This document shows positions 42,699 to 54,600 of a stretch of DNA of 64,000 nt, one piece after another. The position numbers and the translations under genes are program-made. Each line of letters starts with the position of its first letter. Position 1 is the stretch's first letter. Origin of the DNA: Cercophora sp. LCS_1 (lineage: Eukaryota; Ascomycota; Sordariomycetes; Sordariales; Lasiosphaeriaceae). Location of the stretch: assembly GCA_036250225.1 (NCBI GenBank), contig JAPZLL010000031.1, positions 310,001-374,000 on the forward strand. Direction: 5' to 3'. The notes beneath the pieces are model-generated. The model did no database searches and was not told where the DNA came from. It was given only the letters and a program-made list of their open reading frames with translations.

Positions 42699-43320
42699 GC
42701 AACAGGCAGCAGGCGTTGTCCTGATGATTCACAGGTCGAAATACCTTTCTGATTCACGAGTTCATCGCAATCCTTCCCCAAAAGGTCTCAGATCCGCGGC
42801 TGTCTGAGACCAAGTCCTAAAACCCCCCACATTTTCAGCCCTACGTGGGCGTGTCGAACCCTCCGCGGTTATTAGCAACTCTGTATATTATCTGTTTTCA
42901 CAACCCTCTCCGACGAAACAGCAAGGCGTTGAGTACGTGGGTGAATGGCATAAACGAACGGCTGGTTTTCTTTTTCTTTGATGATATCAAAACACGACAG
43001 CGATGGCTCCAACAGGGGAGGATGAGTGTGTCGGTTGTCCGGATGGGCGGGTTTTTTTTCCACGAGGTATATGTCCCGTTTTCCGCATGCACGTGTGGAG
43101 GATATCTGTCAAGCCTGACCAGGACACAATGGGAGGAGAGCAAAAGGTGGTTTCAAAAGCTCAAAACTTGATTTTCTACTCCTCAAATACCTGCGTTTGC
43201 CCCTCACAGAAGGGTTCGATGTGAGGCAACTCAAATGCTGCCGATACCTAGCGAACATCCGCACTCCTCTCCAGCTATCTGCATTTATCTTGTCGAACCC
43301 TCACATGACGCTCGGTGTAC
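42699..43320. other. Intergenic between convergent genes
   Basis: 3' flanks of the PRELI gene and of the carboxypeptidase. No gene seen. Confidence 0.5.
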
Positions 43321-45144
43321 TCAAGGCATCGTTCCGTTTCCCATCGGCTGGTTGCTCTGGGCATCGGGGTTTTCGTCGGTGGTGAAAACAGTTTTGCAGT
43401 TCAAGCACTTGACCCTTCCAAGCATAAATTCCAACTGCCTGAATGCAGCTCCAGGCGCAAACTCGGGGACCATATGCCCTGCCCCAGTGACACCGACGTA
43501 AGTCAGCCCGCGCTCCGAAATCACTGTACCCATTACACCAGAACCCGCCAAAGCAGTCGGGTCATAGAAGCTATCCGATGGGACAAAGAACGGCTCTGTT
43601 GGCTTGTTTTGGAACCCTTGTGCTCCGCCCCATGTCATGTTTTGGATCCCAAGCAGCGTGCTGTTTGAGAAGAGTATGTAATCGCGGTCACCGTGGGAGA
43701 TGATAACATTCTTCGTTGCATCGATGACATGCGGGAGAGCACCCCAGCTGGCAGGGGGCGAGTTATCCCCGTTTGTGAAGACGGGGAACCAGCTGCAAGC
43801 CGACCAGGCCTGGTCGTCGGGCGCGTGGATGGCGGCTTGAACTTCTGGGCGACTGAAGTAAATCTCGGCGCCGGAGGGCATCCAGGCAAACATGCCCGGC
43901 CTTCCCAAGACATCCCACGGAAACGGACATGTGTCAGTTACGTGGTAGACGTTGAAGCAGGGATTGAGTTCGCTGGCGGCGTCAAGAATATCGGGCCAGA
44001 TGTGCTCACAATCTTGTGACAGCCCAGGAAGGTCGTCTTCCAAAGGAAAAGGGCCCGGTGGTGGAAAGGTGAAATACTTGGCGAGAAAAGAGTCGTATCC
44101 ACAAGCATCAGCGCGAGCGTCGAGGCTGGCCCGAAAGGTGTCGTTGAAAGCGAACACCGCACTCCAATGCCTGGCAAAGGGAACAACTGAGAAGTCCTGC
44201 AAGTACCCAGACGCAAATAAAGGATCATAGATCATCATGCCGGTCACGTTGTAGTAAGTGGTGTCGTTCCGATCCAGCATGGCGCTGGCAAAATACGGGC
44301 AGTACTGGCCCCTGTTTGACTGGGTTAGAACTGACCAACTGCCACAGGACGGGAAAGACACTCACGCGTAAGACTCCCCGGTGATGTAGACGTTGAATCC
44401 ATGCAACTTAAAAGTATCGACAAAGTTCTTCCAGAAGCCGAGAAACTGGGCAGCAATGTCCTCCTCACTTAGTGCCGTGACATCTCCCCGGGAGAATCCA
44501 GTCCCGACTGGTTGCTCGATGTATACAATGTGTGCCAGTTTGTGCCAGCTATAGTTGTTTCTGACAGGTCTAAATGTTCCGGGTTGCCAGATAAGTGGAC
44601 CATGCTCATCTATGAGGCCAAGAAGTGAAGAACAGCCGGGCTTGATTTGTGTTAGCAATGTCAAGTGTCCAGTGGCAACAATACCATGGACTCATACACC
44701 GCCATTCAACCAGATGACAATATCACGGACTCTGGTCGCGTTCGGCGAGATTGTGGGAAAGAACCAGAAGAACAAGTTGCTCGTTTCGTTGGCATCTGCG
44801 CTAATGGGCAACGAGCCAGCGTACGACTCGCCGATATTGAAATGAACGTCAGGGATGGCGCTTCCATTGACCGCGAACCCTGGCAAAGAAAGGGTCAGTC
44901 TTGCTTTGAGCGTAGATACCACGGGCGCCTTACGAGAACTGTTGGCATTTAGGAACGGCGACTCGCCCAGGTTTGGCTCGGCGGTGGTGGCAATATGAGG
45001 CCTGTTGATCTGATGATGCAACAGTCTGTTGGCTGCTGTAATTTTCTTCTCCCAAAGACTCATGTGGGAAAAAGCCTCGAGGGTAAAGATTGAAAGCCAT
45101 ATGGCGAGAGAACTCAACATGATGCGCATTTTGAAGGGAGGCAT
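43321..45144 (-). CDS. Secreted serine carboxypeptidase, family S10
   Basis: Exons on the minus strand: 44698-45144, 44366-44640, 43321-44311, in phase, 570 aa. A signal peptide follows the start (MRIMLSSLAIWLSIFTLEAFS, here from residue 6). The substrate-binding block IVIWLNGGPGCSSL spans exons 1 and 2. The nucleophile lies in ITGESYAGQY, split by the second intron. The acidic residue is in ISHGDRDYILFSN and the histidine in TGAGHMVPEFAP. Many N-glycosylation sequons (NSS, NGS, NET, NAT, NDT, NVT, NST, NMT) fit a vacuolar or extracellular glycoprotein. S10 enzymes remove C-terminal residues at acid pH. No transmembrane segment follows the catalytic domain, so it is not Kex1-like. The start could be 45144 or 45129; both keep the signal peptide. 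Confidence 0.93.
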
Positions 45145-45984
45145 TGTGTCTTGCCCTCCAATCGGTGTATGAATGAGAAAGACAGAGTGAGAGGGTTGGG
45201 CAGGACACTCGCGCCTTTGGAGGAGAATGTAGGCACAAATGAGATTGCTATTGCAGTCACGGATGTTTCGTAGTCGAGACGGAAGGAGCGAAGGACCTCC
45301 AAGGAAGTCGACTTCAGATACTCCGGCCGTGACGGTTCTCAAGCGACGCAAGGTTCTTTTTCGTACTTCGCTCCTTCTTCATTGATCTCGGGTCAGTTCA
45401 GTTGGCAACAATCCTCATCCCTCCCATGGCCATAGTGTGCTCTCTGTCATAGCAGCTGACAGAATATGCGGATGTCTCCTGTTGTTCGCAGTGTATTGTT
45501 GACGTGGCATGTTGCTCCATAGTTTCAGTGGCACCTGGAGACCCGTCAATGAATGACAGAGCCGTTCCGGTGGAACATGACCATCGGAGGGAGGCATCGC
45601 CCAGAGGGCAAGTTTGCCCCCTGAAACCTACGGAGCTCGGTTGGCACACCTGTGATAAACAACACGACCGTAAGCAACGGGTCAAAGTGGGGTTAGATTA
45701 GGAATATCCAGGCCACTATGCACCGTGCACGTGTCACGAAGGCGGGTTTGGTGTTCGGATCCAGACGGTTGCTGGTGGCGTATTTCACAGGTTTGCTCTG
45801 ATCGTACTAGCGGATTTCGGCCGAGTAACCAGCAACAAGAATGCCGAGTGCTAATATACCGAGGCAAGATTCAAAATTGGCGGGATCTTTCTCGATATGG
45901 GTCTGAAGGTAGATTTAGATAGACACATAAAATACAGGTGGTATACACTTTGTACATCCGGGCTGGACGAAGGAGGTTGCCTTG
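45145..45984. other. Intergenic, carboxypeptidase promoter
   Basis: 840 bases between two minus-strand genes. No gene seen on either strand. Confidence 0.5.
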
Positions 45985-47388
45985 TCAAACTTTCGTTTTC
46001 TTTGCCTGCTGCTTACCGCCTTTACCTGACTCTTGGGCGGATTTTATCTGAGCGGCAGCTTCCTCCTCCTCGGCTAGTGTTTGGACATCTTTGTCTAGAA
46101 GCCAGCGCTGGACGATGCCCATCAGCTTGTCAAACACATCTCCCCCCTCCAACACGCTGGGAAGGTTGTGAAGATCCACGCCGGCGCGATGATCAGTACA
46201 TCGGTCCTGATTGAAGTTGTACGTTCTGATCTTGTCTCCGCGTGTGATCTGTGACCGAGAAAGCACGCTGTCCCTCAGCTGGCGAGCTGCCTCCTCACGG
46301 GCTTCACGCCGCTGCTGGGCAAGACGTGACCGTAGCAAGTTCCAGGCCGCTTTGCGATTTGCATGCTGTGACCGCTGGTCCTGCATACTGACCGTTATCC
46401 CTGACGGGATATGGGTCAAGCGGATGGCCGACTCGGTTTTGTTGACGTGCTGTCCACCAGCTCCACCAGCTCGCATCTTTTCGCTGCGAACTTCGTCTGG
46501 GTTGACGTAAAAGTCACTCTCGGGGTTATCCCATTCTGCCTCGGCTTCGTTGCCTTCGGGAAACGAGGGCAACACCCACACTGCCGCGGCGCTGGTGTGT
46601 GTTCGCCCGTTCTTCTCGGTCGCTGGGATACGCTGGACGCGGTGCATCCCGGCCTCTCCCCGGAAGAGGTTATAGGCGCCAGGCTCTTGCACCTCGAGGA
46701 CGGCTTCCTGAAGCGCCACCTCACCCTGTGACCCCTTTGAGCCATCGCTCTCCTGGACCTCAAACTTGACGATCCTGGTGCGATATCCCTTATTGGCGCA
46801 GTATGACTGGTACATGCGAAACATCGTCTCAGCAAAGAAGCGCCCCTCTAAACCACCGGGGCCTGGCCGTATTTCCAGCAGGCATGGCATCTCCGCGAAT
46901 GGATGTTTCGGCGTCATGAGTTCCGTCAACTCCTGCGAGGTCGTCTCTAGCTTCTGTGTTGTCTGCTCCAAGTCATCTTGGGCCAGCTCGCGCAACTCGG
47001 GGTCGTCTGACGCGATGAGGCTGTTGAGTTCGTCGAGGGAGGACCTTGCTTTCTCGTACTCCTTTAAAGAGTCAACAATCACCGAGTCCTTGCGCATGCG
47101 CTTGAGCACATCCTTTTGGGTCTTGTTGTCGTTGAACGTGAGACCATCCCCTTGTTCTAGTTTCTTGAGCTTTTCATACTCTGTTGCAATGTTTCGAGCT
47201 CGGTCGAGGAGGAAAGCAGATATCCCACCGGGTGCGGGCGCTGCAGATCCGTCAGAGTGTGCCCAAAGACCAGTGTAGCGTGCGATTTCTCAGAACGAAC
47301 CTGTACTGGCTCTGCGCAAGAACTGGGGGACTCTTGCGCGCCCCAGCGACCGCGCGCAGCTTCGACACACCCATGGAGCTGCTGGCAT
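45985..47388 (-). CDS. MRF1: Mitochondrial peptide chain release factor 1
   Basis: Exons on the minus strand: 47301-47388 and 45985-47240, in phase, 447 aa. Exon 1 encodes an arginine-rich presequence (CRSCARSLGRARVPQFLRRAS) fitting matrix import. The N-terminal coiled-coil domain follows (LDELNSLIASDDPELRELAQDDL), then HPFAEMPCLLEIRPGPGGLEG. GGAGGQHVNKTESAIRLTH carries the universal GGQ motif that triggers peptidyl-tRNA hydrolysis. The stop-codon reading region is compatible with RF1 (YRTRIVKFEVQESDG to GMHRVQRIPATE). It terminates translation at UAA/UAG in mitochondria. The tail (KGGKQQAKKTKV) is basic and extends beyond bacterial RF1. Short upstream bidirectional region shared with SSS1. 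Confidence 0.95.
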
Positions 47389-47753
47389 AATCGCGATCCC
47401 ATCGAGAAGCACAACGGCAGAAATTTGGAGCTCTCGGATTGAGTTGTCTCCAAACCGTAAAGCGCCAAGACCGCACCAAATGGCCGGATCCCTGCAGAAC
47501 CCCACATATCTCGGCTAGACCCCTTTCTCAGCCAACGGAACCTCCCGGGGGTACCGCATTGAACGCTGCTGAATTTTGAGGCGAGGTGGCATCTGGTTAG
47601 GGGACCCAGTTCCATTTGTGACAGCTGTTTCTCAACTCCATCACCACGCGACCGACCATCAACTTCCCACGAACCCCCCACGACCACACCCTTTCACCAT
47701 CATCGTCGAGCCGTCTTTATCTCAATTCCGCTCCATACCACACATCAGTCACC
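47389..47753. promoter_or_regulatory. Bidirectional promoter of MRF1 and SSS1
   Basis: 365 bases separate the two divergent start codons, so both promoters must lie here. C-rich and pyrimidine-rich tracts lead into the SSS1 start. No TATA box seen on either side. Confidence 0.6.
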
Positions 47754-48080
47754 ATGTCGGACCAAGTGCAAGAGATCCTTGACGTGCCGCGCGAGTTCCT
47801 CAAGGATGGCATCCAGTTCATCAACAAGTCCCAGAAGCGTAAGCGACAGCAGCCGACGCGAGCACGCCCGAGAGTCAATTACTAACATCGTGTTTGCAGC
47901 TGACCGTCGGGAATTCATCAAGATCTCGCAAGCTGTTGGTGTCGGCTTCCTGAGTACGTTGCACCAAAGCCTCTCGCTCAAAACTGTCCACTAACGTCGC
48001 GAATAGTCATGGGCGCCGTCGGCTACGTCGTCAAGCTTATCCACATCCCCCTCAACAACGTCCTCGTTGGCGGCGCGTAA
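47754..48080 (+). CDS. SSS1: Sec61 complex gamma subunit
   Basis: Exons 47754-47838, 47900-47953 and 48007-48080, in phase, 70 aa. The sequence MSDQVQEILDVPREFLKDG, QFINKSQKPDRREFIKISQA and the tail-anchored segment VGFLIMGAVGYVVKLIHIPLNNVLVGG match Sec61 gamma/Sss1/SecE throughout. It clamps the Sec61 translocon in the ER membrane and is essential in yeast. Each exon is below 90 nt and the open frames alone are too short to call, so the gene is easily missed. Both introns fall at positions that keep the helix intact after splicing. Confidence 0.96.
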
Positions 48081-48828
48081 ACAGCCCAAGGCGCAAGCGG
48101 TGTTGCAGCGATGCGAGGAGCAGAGAGGCGGTGGGGTCCAGTCTGGAGATCTACGGCCGGGCATAGATAAAAAATCATATATTGGATGAGGCAGACAAAG
48201 CCAGCGCAGTCGTGTTGAAAACATGGACACGGAGACTCGACTTGAATGGCGGGGAGGATGGGCGGAAGATATCCGATGCGGGCGTTTGGCTTGGGTTGGG
48301 CCTGCTTAATGTATTGCCACAAGACGTGTCTTGTTTTGTAGGTAATTGTACAATTTTGGACATTTGGGGGTGTTCATGTGCATCAAGTAAAGTGGTACGA
48401 ATAGCGATGATTTTGCAACTGGAGGGCTACCTAAGTGTGTTTGCTCGGATAAGACTACTGGGCGGACTTTCTCGAGCTTGGAAAATGTCACCTGGCATTG
48501 AACTAACGTCTGGCTACGGGAGGCATTGGGTTCCATGTTTATCACAAAGGTGCCCGTCGTCCGTGCTCTGACGTTCTTAGATGAGACACCCCCGGTCTTG
48601 GTGTAACTGGAGACATGACAGCCTGCTTGGGGTGGGATGCGGTGTTGAGTCCTGTTAGGTCCATTACCTCCCCGTCGATTGCTTATCTGGTGGGCTCATG
48701 AATTCAATGGTGAATGATCGCGAACTATCAATGGCGGATGTTGCTTGCGTTCGGTGATTGAATGCCGAGGTGCATCCTCCTGGCGAGTTAGCTTGGTTCT
48801 CGCCGGTTTGACAACATCAATCATCGAA
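48081..48828. other. Intergenic, SSS1 3' flank and tRNA 5' flank
   Basis: No gene seen. The TA-rich bases just after SSS1 (48160-48185) are probably its 3' UTR. Confidence 0.5.
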
Positions 48829-48901
48829 GGCCTCATAGCGTAATGGTTAACGCGTTGCTTTCCGGTGGCAAAGAGTCCAGGTTCGAATCCTGGTGGGGTC
48901 G
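48829..48901 (+). tRNA. tRNA-Arg (CCG)
   Basis: The acceptor stem GGCCTCA pairs with TGGGGTC (two G-U pairs), discriminator G. D-arm with GTAATGGTTAAC; anticodon stem TTGCT/GGCAA with the loop TTCCGGT, giving anticodon CCG. T-arm CCAGG-TTCGAAT-CCTGG is perfect. No intron. A T5 run right after (48904-48910 and again 48914-48919) fits Pol III termination. Confidence 0.93.
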
Positions 48902-49189
48902 TATATTTTTGATATTTTTGACCCCCTTTATGGGGTTGTGATGTTCGGGGTGGATCTTTTGGTGGTGATGGTTGTTTCGGAGTGTTCCTTGACGGATGAT
49001 GGGTGTACCCCACTCGGATTGAAATGTTAGGTTGGTGGGAGACCAAGCGGTAGTAAATGTGTCGGCACCAGCGACTGTTGTGACTCTGAGGGTCCAGGGT
49101 TTGGCCTTGTGAAGCTTAAGATGCCCTCGAATAATGGACTGGCATTGGAGAGATACAGCGGGTATTGTGCAGTACAAGACCACCATCAT

Positions 49190-51159
49190 CTAGAGCTTTG
49201 AATCCTTCAACGAGCCGACGTCATCGGGGCCATACACAATCTTTTGATCCAAGGCCACGGTCTGTTCTACCTTTTCCAGCGCTCCCTGTCCAGCAAACCC
49301 CCTTTTGACCATGTATCTCGAACCCATGGTCTCAACCTCTGGCCCGGGATTAGATGCAACGTCAACGAGCCACAGGCCGGCGATCAACACCTCAGCCATC
49401 TTGAACGTTACAGCCCTCGCCTCGGGCAGAATCTCAGCTTGAGCTTCCCTTGCCAACCTCTCCTTGATGCATTCCCATTCCTTGACGATGTTGGCCTTCA
49501 CCTCATCCCAGACACCTGTCAGGGGAACAGAGATAGCCTTCTGAACAGTCCAATCCACTGCCTCGGTACACTGTTTGCCGATAGACGGGTGCTTGATGGC
49601 CCGGACCGTATCACTGGCCAAGACATCCGTTGTGCCTTCCCAAATGGCACCGACACACGCATCGCGGAAGATGCGCGACACATTAATGTGCTCCGACTCG
49701 GCGTTGAAGAGATAACCCACACCGCCCAATGCCTCCATACAAGCGTAAATGGCCGGGACAATATTCTCGCACACATATGATTTGTGGAGGGAGCTCAACA
49801 CCCGGAGCAGAGGGGCAACCAGATGGGGAGGCGGGGCCAAGCAAGATAAGGGGGAAGGCGGTGACGGCGATGTAGTAGGCCTCTCATCCAGACCGAGGAT
49901 GTAGAGCGTGTAAAAGACAAGCAGCATCAGTGAATGGTAGTCGGTGGTGAGGTTTGCGAGCGTGCGCATGTGCAAGGGGTGGGTAGCGAGGGGGAGGCGA
50001 CGGCCTTTCCCGATGCCGGCCTCGCGGACGAGAGCAAAGGAACGGGCGATTGCGAGGCTGCGGCCAAAATACCCAATCGACGAGACGGTGGTGTGGACGC
50101 GGGTGATGTTGAGGATGGTGCTGATTTCGTGGATGCCGTTTCCTTCCTTGCCAATGAGCCAGCCCCGCATATTCTTGAGCTCGAGCTCCGCGGTGGGAAG
50201 GGACTGGGTACCAAACTTGCTTTTCAGGCGCTGGATGGTAATTCCGTTCAGCTCGCTGCCGCCCTTTTGGCCGGTAGGGGATACGAGGGAGGGGTTGTGA
50301 CGCCGCATAGGGGCCATGAAGGCGCTGACGCCCTTGGACGGGTGCGTCTTGGCGAGGAGGATGGTCATGTGGGAATCGGTCGCCGACGAAAACCACTTGA
50401 AGCCTGAGATGGACCAAGGCCCGAGAGGCGTTTTCTCGTCAGCGTCCGCTAGGGGAGTCTCGGCTGACGAAGGGTACGGGTCATAGACGGCGACTGTTTC
50501 GGTTTGGGAAACGTCACTGCCACCAGTGCGTTCGGTCATCCACTGTCCACTTGTCCACGTCTTCTGGGGGTCACGAGAGGTGAGGTGATCGTAGGCGTTC
50601 TGGAAGACACTGCGTTGGGTGGGAGACATATCGCAGTCCTTTTGGGTGAGATGGCGTTGGAGGAGACGCGCTGCTCCATCCTGCATCGCTGCCGGGCAGA
50701 GCGTGTTTGCGCAGGAGCCTTCCCACAGGTGGCATCTTGTAAACTGGACGAGGCGGTTGTACTCGTGGAAATCGGAGTCATAGTTGATGGCAACCACGCC
50801 CTTCTTGAAACCGAAATCCTGCAATCCTCTCCATCCTTCGCCAACGACCAGGTCGTTTTTGGGTCTCCCAAAGGCATCTCGTCCACTGCCGCGGAGATAA
50901 GGTTGGTTTTTCTCAGCATCAGTCACCCAATCGATGATCTGTTGTGAGAGAACTTCTTCTCCCAGTTCGGATATCTCGGTGTCAACCCTTTCCAGGACGG
51001 CAGGAGGGAGGGAGACTGGAAAGAGTAAATATTGTGGAAGATGGAGGACACGGGGAACGCACGCTTGACAACACGCTTCAGACTAATATCGTCATGGTAT
51101 TGGTTTTTGATGACGGGCTGTGTTTGGATGAAGCCCGTGTTGGAGCTTGAGGGTTCCAT
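49190..51159 (-). CDS. Acyl-CoA dehydrogenase, AidB-like fungal type
   Basis: Exons on the minus strand: 51063-51159 and 49190-51015, joined in phase (GTGCGT donor, TTCCAG acceptor), 640 aa. The N-terminal domain reads GFIQTQPVIKNQYHDDISLKRVV, then LPPAVLERVDTEI, typical of AidB-like dehydrogenases. The beta-barrel FAD contact is WMTERTGGSDVSQTET, and ISGFKWFSSATDSHMTILLAKT follows. The C-terminal helical domain has LVREAGIGKGRRLPLA, ACMEALGGVGYLFN and a probable FAD-binding IWEGTTDVLASDTVRA. Such enzymes oxidise acyl-CoA, or, as with AidB, have a role in alkylation response; the substrate is unknown. A Pro/Ser-rich insert near residue 400 (RPTTSPSPPSPLS) is unusual. No transit peptide or PTS1 (ends KDSKL, a credible SKL-type PTS1: peroxisomal import is likely). 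Confidence 0.9.
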
Positions 51160-51613
51160 TGTCAGCAGGTGTGAGCTGAGGGATGTATCCTTGAGCTTCT
51201 GTGGTGCGGAAATGAGATCAAGTTATTTCATCCCACGGGAGGAAAGGAATACGATGTTGCTCATTGGGATACATCGAGATGTGTATGGTCCCATTTGGGG
51301 AAAGCACCCGTCCTCCGGCCATCACGCCCGTCGCACTGAGCCGAGGCTCAGGTGCCCGCCTTGCTTGGTCGTCGTCAACCATAGCGCTTGCACAGCGGCT
51401 TTGTTCCGCTCTCGTGAATTGCGGGGAACCCTGCCCCCAAGCCAGGGCACCTGATAGGGTTAGGGTTCATACCCCGGTCAAGGTCATGTGCTCTCGCTTT
51501 GCCAACGCGATTTTGGCTCTGCATTTTCCACTTTCAACCCCTGGAGGTAAGGATGCGACGCGTCGCGACCCTCGACCACGCGCCCCGTCACTGTTGGTAT
51601 CTAGTCACCCACC
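51160..51613. promoter_or_regulatory. Divergent promoter, acyl-CoA dehydrogenase and SNF2 gene
   Basis: 454 bases between two start codons. It contains the telomere-like motif at 51455. No gene seen. Confidence 0.5.
51455..51467 (+). promoter_or_regulatory. Telomere-repeat-like motif upstream of the SNF2 gene
   Basis: TAGGGTTAGGGTT, about 150 bases before the start at 51614; two TTAGGG units. It is in opposite orientation to the motifs at 13021 and 35631 relative to the downstream gene. Confidence 0.45.
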
Positions 51614-54600
51614 ATGACGACTGCAGTAATTGAGATTTCGGACGATGACGACGCTCCAGCTGTTTCCTCGTCCAAAACACTCGGCAAGCGCAAACCAGCC
51701 TCCGATTTTGAGGAAAAAGTTGCCTGGACCGATGACGAGGACGAAGAGACAGAGGAGTTGAAACGCCGCGCAAAATCCAAGCGGCGAGCCACAGAGAAAG
51801 AGAAGCGACAGGCCAGGGGTAGACCACCAGGGAAATCCAGTGGCAGCTCCAAGCCCCAGGCCAAGCCCAACAAGGCTATCAAGACCGAAGACGATTTCGG
51901 CGAGGCAGTGGTTCCAGATTACCTCCGGGAGCGACGGCTGAAATTCAACTCTGACCGAAAAAGGCTGAGAGAAGCTGGGTTGAAACTGCCCCCAGATTAC
52001 AGTGATGTCTACTTCTCCGACGATGAGCGAAGGCCAGCTCAGCTTGATCAACGCCCCAAGTTTGATGCCAAAAGTGGCGTCAAACCATCACGGGCACACA
52101 AGAAGATTGAGCTGAAGCATTCCGCTGGCGTGGTTCCGGCATCGATTGCCCAATATCTCCGCGATTACCAAATTGAAGGAGCCAAGTTCCTTCACGAGCG
52201 TTTTGTTTATCAGACAGGATGCATACTTGGCGACGACATGGGTTTGGGGAAGACGATTCAGGTGATTGCATTTCTCACCGCAGCCTTTGGGAAAAGTGGG
52301 GACGAGCGAGATGGGAAAAGGATGCGGAAAATGCGTAGGGTTGGCGCTTGGTATCCCAAAGTCCTCATTATTTGCCCGGGGTCCTTGCTTCAAAACTGGA
52401 AGAACGAACTGGAGCGTTGGGGTTGGTGGCATGTCGAAATCTTTCACGGGGCCGGAAGAGAAGATGTCCTTCGTGCAGCAAAGGCTGGAAGAACCGAAAT
52501 CATGATCACGACATACGTCACGTACAAGAAGTCCCACGAGGCCGTCAACGAGGTCGAATGGGATTGTGTCGTTGCAGATGAGTGCCACGCCATCAAGGAC
52601 CGCAAGTCGGAGGTCACACAAACGATGGACCAGTTGAATGCAATGTGCCGAATTGGCCTGACCGGAACGGCTATTCAGAACCGGTATGAAGAACTTTGGA
52701 CATTGCTCAACTGGACGAACCCTGGACAGTTTGGGAGCCTCGCGGAGTGGAACGATAAAATCACCAAACCCCTGAAGATCGGTCAATCGCACGACGCCAC
52801 CCTCCAGCAATTGAGTCTGGCTAGAGTGACAGCAAAGAAGCTGGTTCAGAACCTGCTTCCCAACTTTTTCCTCCGACGAATGAAGACTTTGATCGCCCAT
52901 CAGCTTCCAAAGAAAAGCGACAAGGTGGTCTTCTGCCCTCTGACTGAGCTACAACGAGAGGCCTACGAGAGCCTACTGGAGAGCCCAACTCTCACGATTC
53001 TCAAAACCGTTTCGGAGCCTTGTATGTGCGGCAGCAAACGCAAAAGGGGCTGGTGCTGTTTCAAGAATCTTCCCGATGGACGACCTTGGATCAAGGTCAT
53101 GTTCCCCAGTATCTTGACACTTCAAAAAATCGCCAACCACCTCACTCTTCTCATCCCTTCCTCGACAGACCCAACCACAAAGCAAAAGACGGAGTTGGAG
53201 ACGCTGAAAGAGTGCCTACCTGAGACATGGGAAGATTTGTATCGAAATCGCGACTCCATGCTCACTCTGGCCAACCCTGAGTTTTGCGGCAAATGGAAGA
53301 TCCTTCGCAAGCTCCTTCGGCTTTGGCATGAGAACGGAGACAAGGTGCTTGTATTTTCGCACAGCGTTCGTCTCCTGAGAATTCTACAGCATCTATTCCA
53401 CAACACGAGCTACAACGTCAGCTTTCTGGACGGATCGCTTCCTTATGAAGACCGTCAGCGTGTTGTTGACGACTTCAACGCTGACCCAAACCAATTTGTT
53501 TTCCTGATTTCGACAAAGGCAGGGGGCGTTGGTCTCAATATCACATCCGCAAACAAAGTTGTTATCTTCGATCCACATTGGAACCCAGCGTACGATCTGC
53601 AAGCACAGGATCGAGCTTACAGAATCGGCCAGACGAGGGACGTGGACGTGTTTCGGCTCGTTTCGGCTGGGACGATAGAGGAGATTGTCTATGCACGACA
53701 AATCTACAAGCAACAGCAGGCAAACATCGGATACAATGCCTCGAATGAGAGACGCTATTTCAAGGGCGTACAGGCGGATAAGACCCGAAAGGGCGAGATC
53801 TTTGGTCTCGCGAATCTGTTCAGCTTCCATGCGGACCAAGTTGTCCTACGAGAAATTGTGAACAAAACGAATGTCGCCGAGGCTAAGGTTGGCGTGAGCC
53901 TCAGCGAGATTGATCTGGCCAAGGCGGAAGAAGATGAAGAACTCAGGTTCATCAAACAGGAGGATGTAGACGACGACGACGGCGGCATGAGCCAACTCGC
54001 AAAGCTCCTCACTGCTGAGAACCAAGAAGAAGTAATCAAGTCCAGTAAGACACCCAAAAGCGACGCCATTGCAGCCATTCTCGCCGGCGCCGGGGTTGAA
54101 TACACACACGAGAACTCGGAGGTGATTGGCACGAGCAAAGTGGAAGCCCAGTTATCGAAGAAAGCTGAAGAAGCGGGAAACCGGCCCCTGGGATTGGGGG
54201 ATGACAGTGCTCTGTTTGCTGACGATGACGAGGAGGAGGCGCAAGCTGAGGTTGAAGGTAGAGAGGATTGGAAGGCCAAGATGCATTACAAGTTCAATCC
54301 GCCCCAGGCGGTGATGAAAAGGCAGTTTTGTTCCATGGCCAAGGAGTTTGGGTTTGCAAATGCAACCGACTTTGCACTGGTTGTGGAGAATTGGACCCAG
54401 GAGCAGAGGAGAAACTGCCTCGAGGCGTTTTACCGGGCAAGAGAAGTCAAGTTTTTGGAGAACGAGTTGGCCAAGCTGAAAGCAGAAGTCTCCGAAAAGG
54501 GAGGTGGCATTGGTGACCCAGAGATGAATAAGGAGGTGGCGGATGTTGTCAGGGAAGAACCTCAGGAAGTAGAGGTGAAGGAGGAGGAGGAGGAGGCTAT

